Positions 46,250 through 55,746 of a DNA stretch of 64,000 nt are shown piece by piece. How positions within the stretch are numbered: position 1 is the first letter of the stretch; every line of letters starts with the position of its first letter. Origin of the DNA: Paraburkholderia polaris (lineage in GTDB: Bacteria > Pseudomonadota > Gammaproteobacteria > Burkholderiales > Burkholderiaceae); the NCBI RefSeq assembly GCF_012927345.1, contig NZ_JABBGJ010000002.1, forward strand, positions 1 to 64,000, written 5' to 3'. The notes beneath the pieces are model-generated. The model made no database searches, was not told the origin of the DNA, and was given only the letters and a program-made list of their open reading frames with translations. The position numbers and the translations under genes were made by a program.

Positions 46250-47278
46250 TCAGCGTTCTACTTCACGATTCCATTGCTGGGTCCACGTCGCGCGCTTGTC
46301 GTTGACCACATCCCAGTCAACCTTGAGCATGTTCGCGACCGCAGTGGGACTCGCTACACGCGAGGCCACCGCTGGCGGCAACTGAGTTTGTTTGTTGGCC
46401 GGCGCGACGCCTTCTTCGTCTGCATACATCGCCTGGATTTCTGGCGACAATGAGAACTGCACGAACTTCTGGGCGAGATCGTTCGGCGCGTCGTGTTTGA
46501 CCGGGCACATGCTCAGACCCAGTGCGACCGCCCCTTCCTTTGGCGCGACGAACTTGACCGGCACGCCCTGGTTATGCAACGCCTGCGTGCGACCATCGCC
46601 CCATGCGGCAATCGCGATGCTGTCGCTCTGGAACAGCTCGGAGATCTTCCCCGGCGACGGATCGAACGACAGCACGTTTGGTGCGATCGATGCTTTCACC
46701 GTGTCGAATCCGGGCTGGATGTTTTGCTCGCTGCCGCCGTTCAGATGGGCCAGCACGATCAGCGTCTGCAGGCCGTAGCCGTTACTGATAGTGGGGAACT
46801 CAACCTTGCCCTTGTAGCGTGGGTCGGCGAGGTCGCGCCAGGAGGTCGGCGGCGCCCACCCCTTCGCTGCAAACAGGCGCTCGTTGTAGACGAGGCCGGT
46901 GGCGTTCATCCCGATTGTCACGGCCTTGTTGCTCTTGAAGCGGGCTGCGTCGTACAGGTTCTTGTAGACCGGCGCATCGGTAAGGGTGTCGCAAAAACCG
47001 AGCTGGATCGCCTGATACATCGGACCGTCGTCGAGAAACACGACATCGAGGCTTTGCTTGCCTTTTTGCGCCTGAAGCCGCGCCATGGTCGTCGTGGAGT
47101 CGCCCGGAACAACGACCACCTTGACGTTGTTTGCCTTCTCGAACGGCGGAATGATCTTTTCCCGCAGAAGCTGTTCGAAAGATCCGCCGAAGGCGCCGAC
47201 GTAGAGCGTCGTTTCAGCGTGGGCCTGCGCGACAGCAAAAACGCCGGCGAGCATGATAGGGACGATACGTTTGCGCAT
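46250..47278 (-). CDS. ABC transporter binding protein (polyamine/opine family)
   Basis: The 342-residue protein has a signal peptide (IVPIMLAGVFAVAQAHA) and the PotD-like pattern TTLYVGAFGGSFEQLLREKIIPPFEKANNVKV. DVVFLDDGPMYQAIQLGF is a typical ligand-site part. The ATG at 47278 follows GGAGTCTC-like spacing; an upstream start adds 12 bases. It is first in the operon. The substrate is unknown; the family covers polyamines, opines and related cations. Confidence 0.9.
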   Translation of the reverse strand: MRKRIVPIMLAGVFAVAQAHAETTLYVGAFGGSFEQLLREKIIPPFEKANNVKVVVVPGDSTTTMARLQAQKGKQSLDVVFLDDGPMYQAIQLGFCDTLTDAPVYKNLYDAARFKSNKAVTIGMNATGLVYNERLFAAKGWAPPTSWRDLADPRYKGKVEFPTISNGYGLQTLIVLAHLNGGSEQNIQPGFDTVKASIAPNVLSFDPSPGKISELFQSDSIAIAAWGDGRTQALHNQGVPVKFVAPKEGAVALGLSMCPVKHDAPNDLAQKFVQFSLSPEIQAMYADEEGVAPANKQTQLPPAVASRVASPTAVANMLKVDWDVVNDKRATWTQQWNREVER

Positions 47279-47323
47279 TGGAGTCTCCATCGATATTGGA
47301 ATGTTATGCTGCTGTGTTTCCGG

Positions 47324-47390
47324 ATTGACCCGGGGTTGTACACAGTTTTGTGCGTCAAATTGGCACCGTCAAATCAGAAATTCACAGTGA
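47324..47390. promoter_or_regulatory. Candidate LysR control region
   Basis: The gap between the divergent LysR and transporter genes holds ATTGAC (47324-47329), two copies of GTCAAAT (47354-47360 and 47369-47375) and the palindrome TCACAGTGA (47382-47390). The spaced TGAC/GTCA pairs could be LysR half-sites. This is pattern only. Confidence 0.4.
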
Positions 47391-47418
47391 TAGATGCCTA
47401 AATGTTATGGGGCGGGAA

Positions 47419-48318
47419 ATGAAGAGCCGGCAGCTAGAGGCGTTCCGGGCGGTGATCCTGCGGCAGTCGATTACGCGGGCAGCCGAAATGCTGCACATCA
47501 CGCAGCCAGCCGTGACACGCCTGATTCTCGATCTGGAGACCGAAATCGGCTTCAGCCTGTTTACACGCGAGAAAGGCAGACTTTTCCCCACTTCGGACGC
47601 GTTATTGCTCTACCAGGAAGTGGAGCGCTCATTTGTCGGCGTCGAGCGCATTGCCCATGCGGCGCAACAGATTCGCTCGCTCACAAGGGGATCGCTGAAC
47701 GTCGCGGCGGCACCCGCATTGGCGTTGAACCTGCTACCGGAGTGGATTACCGATTTCACACGGGTGCACGAAGGGGTGAGCGTGTCGCTGCTCGTTCACG
47801 GTACGAGACCGGTCGGAGAACTTGTGGCGAGCGAGCAATGCGATATCGGGTTCGTGACTTACACGACATGGCAGCCGGGCGTGCGGGTTGAAACGCTCTT
47901 CAGTGCCGATATGAAATGCATTTTGCCCAAGGGACACCGGCTTTCCGGCAAGCGGGTCATCGACCCCGAGGACCTGGCCGGCGAGAAGTTCATTTCGTTT
48001 CCGCGGGAGTTCGATACGCGCCGCATCGTCGACGATATCTTCGCCGCGCGGCAAATTGAGCGTGTGATGAGCGCGGAGTGTCAGTTGTCAGCAGCCATCG
48101 CATCGTTTGTGGCACGTGGCGCCGGTGTGTCGATCATTGATCCGGTGTCCACCGACTATTTGACCGAACGGGTGTCCGTCCACGATTTTATGCCTGCGAT
48201 TCCGTTTGAATACGGTGTCCTGACATCCGACAGGCAGCCTCCGTCGCGTCTCACGTGCGCCTTCATCGAGTTCGTGCGAGAGAAGGTGAAGGAGCGAATT
48301 GGTCGCCCTCGTGCCTGA
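47419..48318 (+). CDS. LysR-family regulator (OccR/NocR-like)
   Basis: The 299-residue protein starts MKSRQLEAFRAVILRQSITRAAEMLHITQPAVTRLILDLE, close to the pattern of the opine regulators OccR and NocR. A substrate-binding domain follows. The chosen ATG has GGCGGG upstream; an ATG 12 bases earlier is possible. It is divergent from the transporter-oxidase operon, so it very likely controls it. The opine-type regulator and HcnB/OoxA-type oxidases agree. Confidence 0.9.
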   Translation: MKSRQLEAFRAVILRQSITRAAEMLHITQPAVTRLILDLETEIGFSLFTREKGRLFPTSDALLLYQEVERSFVGVERIAHAAQQIRSLTRGSLNVAAAPALALNLLPEWITDFTRVHEGVSVSLLVHGTRPVGELVASEQCDIGFVTYTTWQPGVRVETLFSADMKCILPKGHRLSGKRVIDPEDLAGEKFISFPREFDTRRIVDDIFAARQIERVMSAECQLSAAIASFVARGAGVSIIDPVSTDYLTERVSVHDFMPAIPFEYGVLTSDRQPPSRLTCAFIEFVREKVKERIGRPRA

Positions 48319-48919
48319 GTCGCAATTGGCAATTTCAGCGTGTGCTGATGAGCAACCTTGTGGGGAGCGAGCGACCTGCATAAGCGCCGACTTTCGAATG
48401 TCCCAGCTATGGAGCAGGCGAATGACTGACATGGCCGACCTGTGAGGCCTTCGCAGTCATTCGCTGCCCAGCGACAGTGCATTATTCCCATCGCGCGATT
48501 CTGAATGCGCCTGCCTTTTGTCCGATATTCATCTGGCACCGGCGAAACTCGTGGATTACACTATTTTTGCTGTGCGACTTTAAAGCATGGCCGACTCACG
48601 AAGTCACCATTGCGCGGGCTTTCGTGCACCCCTTCTGCACGTGTCTGCCGACACCGGGCGAAAAATGATTGCTTGGTGAAGCGTTTCGCCTTTCATTACT
48701 TTGGCCTACGTCAAGGCTTTCTCGCCTCACCCTCCGGAACAGCCGGCCGCACCGACGGCCTCTCGTTCTCTCATCGCTTGCTCCGCAAACGGCGGCAGCC
48801 AGGTATCAATGCGGCCATTTTTAATCGTGTTTGTTTGAATTGGGCGCCTAATCCAGCCAGGCAATAGGCCCCTGCGCGCTGTGATGTTAAGCGCCTGATT
48901 CGGTGACAAGGAGATGACC
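48319..48919. other. Gene-free stretch with inverted repeat
   Basis: No gene is supported. The first half holds a repeat of Burkholderia style: GCGAATGACTG (48418-48428) and CAGTCATTCGC (48454-48464) are exact reverse complements with 25 bases between. The second half ends with AAGGAG before the next gene. Confidence 0.55.
48418..48464. repeat. Intergenic 11-bp inverted repeat
   Basis: GCGAATGACTG-N25-CAGTCATTCGC. It is flanked by degenerate sequence that recalls the repeat at 408-690, so both may be parts of dispersed families. Confidence 0.55.
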
Positions 48920-49495
48920 ATGAAGATCAGGCATTTAAGCATTTTGTCGGCAACCGCCGTTGCACTTCTCTCGCTCAGTGGCGCCGCGCAGGCCGACGGC
49001 CACGGCGGCCTTTGCTCGAACGCAACGCTAAAGGGACCGTATGGGTTTAGCGCCCAAGGGGAGGTTCTTGGATTGCTGGATGCAACTGGTCAGTTGCACT
49101 CGTTCGCCAGCCCGTCCATCCTGAATGACGTCGCCATTGTGACGTTCGATGGCGCAGGTCATTTTGCACGGACCGACTTCGGGAATATGAACGGGGTTCC
49201 GAAAGGTGGGCAGACTGCATTCAATCCGAATCAGAGCGGCACCTACACGGTGAACGCCGATTGCACCGGTAGCATGCAAATCACGTACACCGCCGGCCCA
49301 GTGCCGGCCGGCGTCGTGCTTGCACTGGAAATGGTGGTCGCTGACGACGGGACGGTCGTCAAGGCGCTTATCGCCACGGAGACCGTACCGTCCGCCGGGC
49401 CGACCGCCGACGGCACGACGTGTTCATCGAATTGCCAGTTAGGTGTGCAAGTGAGCTTTGAGGGGAAAAAGGTCCTGGTCTACGGCTTCCGCTAG
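48920..49495 (+). CDS. Exported hypothetical protein
   Basis: The 191-residue protein has a signal peptide (LSILSATAVALLSLSGAAQA). Four Cys lie in the mature part (GLCSNATLKG, DCTGS, CSSNCQLG). GLY-rich, strand-type sequence with AQGEVLGLLDATGQ recalls small outer-surface barrels, but I do not recognise a family. The ATG at 48920 is chosen because AAGGAG lies 6 bases upstream; the ATG at 48914 is too close to it. Confidence 0.75.
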   Translation: MKIRHLSILSATAVALLSLSGAAQADGHGGLCSNATLKGPYGFSAQGEVLGLLDATGQLHSFASPSILNDVAIVTFDGAGHFARTDFGNMNGVPKGGQTAFNPNQSGTYTVNADCTGSMQITYTAGPVPAGVVLALEMVVADDGTVVKALIATETVPSAGPTADGTTCSSNCQLGVQVSFEGKKVLVYGFR

Positions 49496-49682
49496 TCGAG
49501 TCCCGGATGGGTTCACGCTTGCTCCCTATGGCGCTTTCATGAGGGGAGCCAAGCTTGAGCTTGGGCGCAGGTTTTCCGCCCTTTAATGCCTGCGCCTTCT
49601 CGAGATGAGCGTGTCGCTTCCCCGATTTTCGGCTTGAGAACGCGCTACGACGCGATGTGCAGTATCAGCAATCCGAACTGGC

Positions 49683-49985
49683 TCACATCTGATTCTGGCG
49701 CTGGCATGCTCGCAGGATCTGTTGAACCGCAAATTCGTCTCTCACGCTCTGCGTATTTTGCAGGACACACACGTGATACGACTTTTCGCGAGGCAAGAGC
49801 AGCGCGCCGTTTCTGTAAAGCGCGTCGCACGAGCGTCTAATCGCGTCTGCCGCCATGCTGCTTTGGCTATTCCTTAGCGATTGCAGGATGCATTGATCGT
49901 AGTCTGGATTGTCGATACCGAGCGCCAGGGCTGAAAGCGGCGAGGCGAGCGTGATCGAGAGAAGCAGATAGGCGAGGTTGCGCAT
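49683..49985 (-). CDS. Small exported protein with four cysteines
   Basis: The 100-residue protein starts with a signal peptide (MRNLAYLLLSITLASPLSALA). The mature part has four Cys (DQCILQSLRN, IRRSCDALYRN, YHVCVLQNTQ, ILRACQRQ), each in a helix-like setting, so two disulphides are likely. The frame extends upstream to 50093 without signal-peptide character. No family is recognised. Confidence 0.65.
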   Translation of the reverse strand: MRNLAYLLLSITLASPLSALALGIDNPDYDQCILQSLRNSQSSMAADAIRRSCDALYRNGALLLPREKSYHVCVLQNTQSVRDEFAVQQILRACQRQNQM

Positions 49986-50179
49986 GGATTCCGGAGACGC
50001 AGGGATAAAGGCTGAGAATCGTACCATGTCGCATTTCGATGCTCTCGATATAATGCCGGTTGAAATCGGCCGTATGCCGGGATAATCGCTCAACTATACG
50101 AATTCACGTAGTACCGCGCCTTGTTTTAATCCGTCTCGATTCACCATCGTATCGTCGGCACTCACGAGCCGCACAACAC

Positions 50180-51031
50180 CTACTTCACTGCCCCCAACGC
50201 CAACCCCTTCACCAGGAAGCGCTGCAACCACGCAAACACAATTGAAACCGGCAGCGTCGCGCAGAGGGTAGCGGCCATCACCAGATGCCACTCGACGACG
50301 TACTTGCCAGCCACCATATCCGTAACCTGCACGGTCAAAGTCTTATTCTCCGGCGACCGAATCAACGTATAAACAACCGCAAATTCATTCCACGCATTGA
50401 TAAAAGTAAAGATCGCCGTCACAACAATGGCGGGCACGGCCAACGGCAGGAACACCTTAAAAACAGCCCTGGTCCTCCCACACCCCTCAAGCCAGGCAGC
50501 TTCTTCAAGATCCCTTGGCACAGTCTGAAAGTAAGAAGACAACATCCAAACCGCAAACGCGATATTAAAAGCCGCATAAGAAACGATGACCCCAATCTTG
50601 GAGTCAACCAGATTCCCGTCCCCATAAGGAATCATCGCTGCCAGCCGGAACAACCCCACCACCAGCAAAATCGGCGACAACATCTGCGTCACCAGCAGAA
50701 ACTGCGAATAGAACCCTTTACCGCGAAACGGGAACCTCGCCAATGCATAAGCCGCCGGTAAGCTCACCGCCAATGCCAACGCGGTGGAAAGGAAGCTGAT
50801 CACGCAGCTATTCCTCAGCGCCACGCCAAAATTAGCCGCGACCCACATGTCCGAAAAATTGCTCCATTGCCAATGCACCGGCAACCACCTTGCCGGATAA
50901 ACAAAAATCTCAGTCGCGGGCTTCAACGCAGTAAACAACATCACAGCAAACGGAAACAGCACTGCCACAATCAGCGGTGAAAGTGCCAACCAGCACCACA
51001 GCGAGCGCTTCATCTTGACGCTGAGACTCAT
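50180..51031 (-). CDS. Sugar ABC transporter permease (MalG type)
   Basis: The 283-residue protein has six hydrophobic helices and the EAA motif (DLEEAAWLEGCGRTRAVFKVFLPLAVPA). The end (FVVEWHLVMAATL...FLVKGLALGAVK) matches carbohydrate uptake transporter-1 permeases (SPFL-type end LVKGLALGAVK). It overlaps the other permease by 4 bases. It is the last gene of the operon. Confidence 0.92.
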   Translation of the reverse strand: MSLSVKMKRSLWCWLALSPLIVAVLFPFAVMLFTALKPATEIFVYPARWLPVHWQWSNFSDMWVAANFGVALRNSCVISFLSTALALAVSLPAAYALARFPFRGKGFYSQFLLVTQMLSPILLVVGLFRLAAMIPYGDGNLVDSKIGVIVSYAAFNIAFAVWMLSSYFQTVPRDLEEAAWLEGCGRTRAVFKVFLPLAVPAIVVTAIFTFINAWNEFAVVYTLIRSPENKTLTVQVTDMVAGKYVVEWHLVMAATLCATLPVSIVFAWLQRFLVKGLALGAVK

Positions 51032-51918
51032 GACGCCTCTCCTTCTTTCGCGGGCTGCAGGCGCAGATAGGCGATCGAGAAAACGAACAGCATGACGAGC
51101 ATGATCAGCGACACTGCCGCGGCCTGGCCGGGACGTCCCAGCCTGAAACCAAGCTCATAGAGATACGTGACGAGAATATGCGTCCCGTTGTCCGGGCCGC
51201 CTTGCGTCATCACCCAGATGATCGGGAAAGAATTGAACACGTAGATCACGTTCAACAGAATCGTCATGTTGATGAACGGCCGCAAGAGCGGCATCGTCAG
51301 CTTGCGAAACTGTTGCCACGCGCTGGCGCCATCCATCCGCGCCGCTTCGTAAATATCGCCCGGCACCGACGACAAGCCGCCCAGCAGAATCGTCACCGTA
51401 AATGGAATCGACACCAGAATGCCAACGGCAATCTCCACGGGAAACGCGAGCTCCGGCGTCGCAAGCCAATGTATCTGACCGTGGATCAACCCAAGCCGCT
51501 CCAACGTGACGTTGACCATACCGTAGTCATCGTTGAAGGCCCAGCGCCACACCACGGCGGTCATCGTCAGCGAGACGGACCACGGCAGCATCACAATCGT
51601 GCGCGCCACGCCGCGGCCATAGAAATCCTGATTCAGTATCAGCGCAACCGGCACGGAAATCAGCACCGTGCCGCCCACCACGCACACGGTCCAGATAACC
51701 GTGCGTCTGGCTGCGGCAATAAAGTTTGGGTCGGTGAAAACCGTAATGAAATTCTGCAGGCCGGTGAAATCGCGGATCGCGCCGAAGCGCGAGACCTCGT
51801 GCAGCGATTGCCACACGATGTTGAAAATCGGATAGCTGATGATAAAAAGCGCCAACACCAGACTCGGCGCAATCAGCAACCAGGGCGCCTCGCGGCGCGA
51901 AGAAGCGGAACGGCTCAT
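51028..51918 (-). CDS. Sugar ABC transporter permease (MalF type)
   Basis: The protein is about 296 residues with six hydrophobic helices and the EAA motif (GDIYEAARMDGASAWQQFRKLTMPLLRP). I chose the ATG at 51918; a GTG at 51945 gives 9 more residues. No clear ribosome site is seen for either. It works with the MalG-type permease and the binding protein. Confidence 0.9.
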   Translation of the reverse strand: MSRSASSRREAPWLLIAPSLVLALFIISYPIFNIVWQSLHEVSRFGAIRDFTGLQNFITVFTDPNFIAAARRTVIWTVCVVGGTVLISVPVALILNQDFYGRGVARTIVMLPWSVSLTMTAVVWRWAFNDDYGMVNVTLERLGLIHGQIHWLATPELAFPVEIAVGILVSIPFTVTILLGGLSSVPGDIYEAARMDGASAWQQFRKLTMPLLRPFINMTILLNVIYVFNSFPIIWVMTQGGPDNGTHILVTYLYELGFRLGRPGQAAAVSLIMLVMLFVFSIAYLRLQPAKEGEAS

Positions 51919-52081
51919 GCGTGCTCGATCGTAAGACGCGTCCACGTTAAAAGAAAGCGGGCGCGACGGGATGGGCCGGATACTGCATTACGTGCATCAG
52001 TGCATTACGACCGAAACGCGCAGCGCCTTCGCAACGGCGGCGCGCGTTTCGAATTCAGCAAATCACCACGAAACTATGCAC

Positions 52082-53314
52082 TCACTTACCGAGTGACTTG
52101 TTCGCTTGATCCGCTGCGGCATTCAACGCATCAGCAGGCTTTGCCTTGCCCAGGTAGATCGATTGCATTGCATCGGTCACGGCCTTCGCGGTGTCTTCCC
52201 AACCGGTCACAGTCGGGGCGAAGTGAGCCGTCGGCAGCAGCGCGACGAAAGCTTTGGTGTCCGGATCGTTGAATGCCGGATCGGTCGCCTCAGCCTTGGT
52301 GGTCGGCAGGAAGCCTTCGGTCGACGTGAACTCGACGCGCGGTTCCTTCGTGAACAGATAGTCGAGGAACTTCCAGGCCGACTTCTTCACCTTCGAGTTC
52401 TTGAACATCACGATCGAGTCGGTCACTGCATAGGTGGCGTGCGTCGTGCCCATCGGGATCGGATCGATGCCGTACTTCAGATTCGGCGCTTCCTTCTTGA
52501 TCTGCTTGGACAGGAACGGCGCCGAAATCACCATCGCAACGCGGCCTTGCTTGAAGAGGTTCTGTACGTCTTCACGGCTATAGCCGGTCACGCCAGGTTG
52601 CGTCAGGCCCTGGTCGATCATCGTCTTGTACAGCGTGGCCGCCTTGATGCCGGCCGGCGAATTGAAGGCCGCCTTGCCGTCCTTGCCGACCACGTCGCCG
52701 CCATTGGTCCACAGCGCGTAGTAATAGTAGACGTCGGTTTCGATTTCCTTGCCTTGCAGACCGAAGCCGGCAATGCCCTGCGCCTTCAGTTTCTTCGATG
52801 CGTCGATCACGTCATTCCACGTCTTCGGACCGTCGGGATAACCGACCTTCGCGAGCAGATCCTTGTTGTAGTAGAGCGCCCGCGCGGAAGCCGCGATCGG
52901 TAGGCCGTACACCTTGCCGTTGATTTCTCCCGGCGCCAGGAACGGGCCGATGAAGCGGCTCTTGAAGCTGGCGTCCATGTAACCGTCGAGCGGTTCGGCG
53001 ACGTCGTCCTTCACGAAGTCGAGCAGCCAGCGCGTGCCGACGATCGCGAGGTCGGCGTTGGCGTTACCGGTAATGTCCGTCTGCAGTTTCTGTTGCAGCG
53101 TGTCCCAACTCACGTCTTCGATCTTGATCGTCGTGCCGGGATTGGCCTTCTCGAAGTTCCGGGCCATTTTTTCGAAGTACGGCGCGGTCGCATCGCTGTA
53201 ATGCGCGACCGTCACCCGAACCGTGTCGGCGTGAGCCGCGACGGCGATACCTGCAAACGCGAGCGCCACGGCAACTTTGCCGAGCGCGAGGGAAGCACGG
53301 GCATGCAACGACAT
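52082..53314 (-). CDS. Sugar ABC transporter binding protein
   Basis: The 410-residue protein has a signal peptide (VAVALAFAGIAVAAHA) and the family patterns VRVTVAHYSDATAPYFEKM, GKVYGLPIAASARALYYNKDLLAKVGYPDGPKTW. It should bind a mono- or disaccharide or sugar alcohol in the periplasm. The ribosome site is GGAGAG. A leader hairpin and a candidate operator lie upstream. The permeases follow on the same strand. Confidence 0.92.
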   Translation of the reverse strand: MSLHARASLALGKVAVALAFAGIAVAAHADTVRVTVAHYSDATAPYFEKMARNFEKANPGTTIKIEDVSWDTLQQKLQTDITGNANADLAIVGTRWLLDFVKDDVAEPLDGYMDASFKSRFIGPFLAPGEINGKVYGLPIAASARALYYNKDLLAKVGYPDGPKTWNDVIDASKKLKAQGIAGFGLQGKEIETDVYYYYALWTNGGDVVGKDGKAAFNSPAGIKAATLYKTMIDQGLTQPGVTGYSREDVQNLFKQGRVAMVISAPFLSKQIKKEAPNLKYGIDPIPMGTTHATYAVTDSIVMFKNSKVKKSAWKFLDYLFTKEPRVEFTSTEGFLPTTKAEATDPAFNDPDTKAFVALLPTAHFAPTVTGWEDTAKAVTDAMQSIYLGKAKPADALNAAADQANKSLGK

Positions 53315-53355
53315 TTCTCTCTCCTGTGTCGATCGGAGTTAGCGCTTTAGCTGTC

Positions 53356-53390
53356 GACCAGAGTTAGCGCGTCAGCGCGTTACTCTGGTC
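53356..53390 (-). repeat. Hairpin in the leader of the sugar-binding gene
   Basis: GACCAGAGT at 53356-53364 pairs with ACTCTGGTC at 53382-53390; the middle CGCG-TCAG-CGCG adds to the stem. A partial copy of the left half (GGAGTTAGCGC) precedes it. It may control translation or protect the mRNA. Confidence 0.55.
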
Positions 53391-53483
53391 CCATGCACAG
53401 CACTTACTCCGGGCCCATCCAATGATGGTGGGGGGTGGTCTGCTGCCGTCGCCGGCCGCTTGGGTTGAATTGTTTGAAAAAAT

Positions 53484-53515
53484 CCTACATGACGCAAAAT
53501 AGCTTGTCACGTAGG
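53484..53515. promoter_or_regulatory. Candidate operator of the sugar system
   Basis: CCTACaTGAC-N12-GTCAcGTAGG is a near-perfect inverted repeat with 10-bp arms. It lies in the divergent region, about 170-200 bp from both starts, so it could serve both operons. The RpiR-family regulator encoded at 55747-56610 is the natural candidate. Confidence 0.5.
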
Positions 53516-53698
53516 GTCTGCCATATTTTTTCTCAGCTGGTTTTGTGCATAAGATGCTGTAACGCAGGGGTATTCTGCATTGTGCGAAGTCACGGATACC
53601 CAATCTTCGGGATGACTAGACAACTGCGCGACGCTGGTTTTGTTGGAAATTTACACGCTAGACCGGTGCTGCAACGGGGTTGAGGAGCGAGGGCAGAC

Positions 53699-54472
53699 AT
53701 GAATCGTGTGGTGTTAGTGACGGGCGCTTGCGGCGGTATCGGCAGTGTGTTGTGCAAGCGCTTCGTGGAGCAGGGCGATATCGTGCTGGCGCTCGATATC
53801 GACGCGGTCGCGCTTCACGGACTTGTTGCGCAACTCGGCGACGCGCATGTCGCGCCGATCGCGGTCGACCTAGGTGACGCTGCCGCAGTGCAGCAAGCGG
53901 TGGCCGAAGCGGTGAAAACGCGCGGTCCGGTGGACGTGCTGGTCGCCAACGCGGGTGCCGCGAAAGGTTTGACGCTCGCCACGACCGACGCGGCCAGCTG
54001 GCAGCGCGATATCCATCTGAATCTGAACGGCACGTATCACACGGTGGAAGCGGTGCGCGCGTCGATGATCGAACGGCAGAAGGGCGTGCTGGTGCTGATC
54101 GGTTCGGTGAACGGCATGGCGGCGCTCGGGCACCCGGCGTATAGCGCGGCGAAGGCGGGGCTCATCAGCTACACGAAAGCGCTGGCGATCGAACTTGGCC
54201 GCTATGGTATTCGCGCAAACATCGTCTGTCCGGGGACGGTGAAGACGCAAGCGTGGCAGGCGCGCGTCGACAAGAATCCGCAGGTCTTCGAGGATCTGAA
54301 AAAGTGGTACCCGTTGCGCGACTTCGCGACGCCCGACGACATCGCCGATGCGGTGCTGTTCCTCGCGTCGCCGATGGCGCGCGTGATTACCGGCGTCGCG
54401 TTGCCGGTCGACGGTGGGCTGATGGCCGGCAACCGGTTGATGGCGGAAGAACTGACGCTGGAATCGCTTTGA
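53699..54472 (+). CDS. Short-chain dehydrogenase/reductase (sugar or polyol type)
   Basis: The 257-residue protein has VVLVTGACGGIGSVLCKRF (cofactor), VLVANAGAAKG and the catalytic HPAYSAAKAGLISYTKALAIEL (Y-x-x-x-K). The end has PVDGGLMAGN. It begins the plus-strand operon, ahead of the ATPase and regulator genes, and probably oxidises the imported sugar or polyol. Confidence 0.92.
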   Translation: MNRVVLVTGACGGIGSVLCKRFVEQGDIVLALDIDAVALHGLVAQLGDAHVAPIAVDLGDAAAVQQAVAEAVKTRGPVDVLVANAGAAKGLTLATTDAASWQRDIHLNLNGTYHTVEAVRASMIERQKGVLVLIGSVNGMAALGHPAYSAAKAGLISYTKALAIELGRYGIRANIVCPGTVKTQAWQARVDKNPQVFEDLKKWYPLRDFATPDDIADAVLFLASPMARVITGVALPVDGGLMAGNRLMAEELTLESL

Positions 54473-54579
54473 ACTGATTTGATTCGGTTTGAACGGCTTC
54501 GACCCGATAGCGCGGTGTGTCCTTTGCTCGATGAAACTAAGGCAACACGACCGCATGACAGCACGACGATGAGGACAGC

Positions 54580-55662
54580 ATGGCAGCAGTGCAACTGAGC
54601 GGCATCTTCAAACGCTATGGCGACACGCAAGTGGTGCACGGCATCGACCTCGATATCGATGACGGCGAGTTCGTCGTGCTGGTCGGCCCGTCGGGTTGCG
54701 GCAAGAGCACGCTGATGCGCATGGTGGCGGGGCTCGAAGAAATCAGCGGCGGCGATCTGATGATCGGCGGCACACGCGCGAATACGCTCGCGCCGCAGCA
54801 GCGCAATATCTCGATGGTGTTTCAGAGCTACGCGCTCTATCCGCATCTGTCGGTCTACGAGAACATCGCGTTTGGGCCGCGGATTCGCAAGGAATCGTCC
54901 GCGAGTTTCAAGCCGCGGATCGAAGCCGCCGCGAAGATGTTGAACCTCGGTGGGTATCTGGACCGCTTGCCGCGTGCGCTGTCGGGTGGTCAACGCCAAC
55001 GGGTGGCGATGGGCCGCGCGGTGGTGCGCGAGCCGTCGCTGTTCCTGTTCGACGAACCGCTGTCCAATCTCGACGCCAAACTGCGCGTGCAGATGCGCAC
55101 GGAAATCAAGGCGCTGCATCAGCGTCTGAAGAATACGGTGATCTACGTCACGCACGATCAGATCGAAGCGATGACGATGGCCGACCGCATTGTCGTGATG
55201 AACGCGGGGCGGATCGAACAGGTCGGCCGTCCGCTCGACTTGTACGACCGTCCGGCGAATCTGTTCGTCGCGAGCTTTCTCGGTTCGCCGTCGATGAATT
55301 TCGCGGAAGGCGTATTGACGAATCGTACGGATGGACAGGGCTTCGCGTTGAAACTCACGGACGGCGGCGAGATTGTGCTGGAGGGTACACCCGCTTCCGC
55401 CGTTGTCGGCGCAAAGGTCACGCTCGGCGTACGTCCCGAGCACATTGAAACAATGGCTGACAAGCCGGACGCCACCATCGAAGTCGAAGTGGTCGAGCCG
55501 ACTGGCGCCGAGACCCATTTGTACGGGAAAATAGGCGGCAGCACGTGGTGCGTGACGACTCGCCAGCGCTCGAAAGTCGAGCCCGGTCAGCGCGTTACGC
55601 TACGTCTGCCGGCCGAGCATATTCATCTGTTCGATACGGAGAGTGGACGCAGGCTGGTCTGA
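54580..55662 (+). CDS. Sugar ABC transporter ATPase (MalK/UgpC type)
   Basis: The 360-residue protein has GPSGCGKSTL (Walker A), FQSYALYPH (Q-loop), LSGGQRQRVAMGRA (signature), LFDEPLSNLDAKLR (Walker B) and a TOBE domain in the last third. It should energise the permeases at 50180-51918. The ribosome site is GAGGACAGC. It is transcribed with the SDR gene. Confidence 0.95.
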   Translation: MAAVQLSGIFKRYGDTQVVHGIDLDIDDGEFVVLVGPSGCGKSTLMRMVAGLEEISGGDLMIGGTRANTLAPQQRNISMVFQSYALYPHLSVYENIAFGPRIRKESSASFKPRIEAAAKMLNLGGYLDRLPRALSGGQRQRVAMGRAVVREPSLFLFDEPLSNLDAKLRVQMRTEIKALHQRLKNTVIYVTHDQIEAMTMADRIVVMNAGRIEQVGRPLDLYDRPANLFVASFLGSPSMNFAEGVLTNRTDGQGFALKLTDGGEIVLEGTPASAVVGAKVTLGVRPEHIETMADKPDATIEVEVVEPTGAETHLYGKIGGSTWCVTTRQRSKVEPGQRVTLRLPAEHIHLFDTESGRRLV

Positions 55663-55746
55663 ACCGCGTGTTGCCGCTTGAGGCTGATTCAAGCTGATTG
55701 AAGCTGCGACGCGACGCGGATTCATTTAACCCTTAAGGAACACCGG

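Larger units (their letters stand above)
53315..53698. other. Divergent control region
   Basis: The region holds the hairpin at 53356-53390 and the inverted repeat at 53484-53515 and no gene. It separates the sugar-binding gene (minus) from the SDR gene (plus). Confidence 0.6.

Noticed and set aside
51178..52272. 364-codon plus-strand frame
   Set aside because: It is the shadow of the MalF-type permease and binding-protein genes, with Arg/His-rich low-complexity sequence.
54202..55518. 438-codon minus-strand frame
   Set aside because: It is the antisense shadow of the SDR and ATPase genes and has no recognisable domain.
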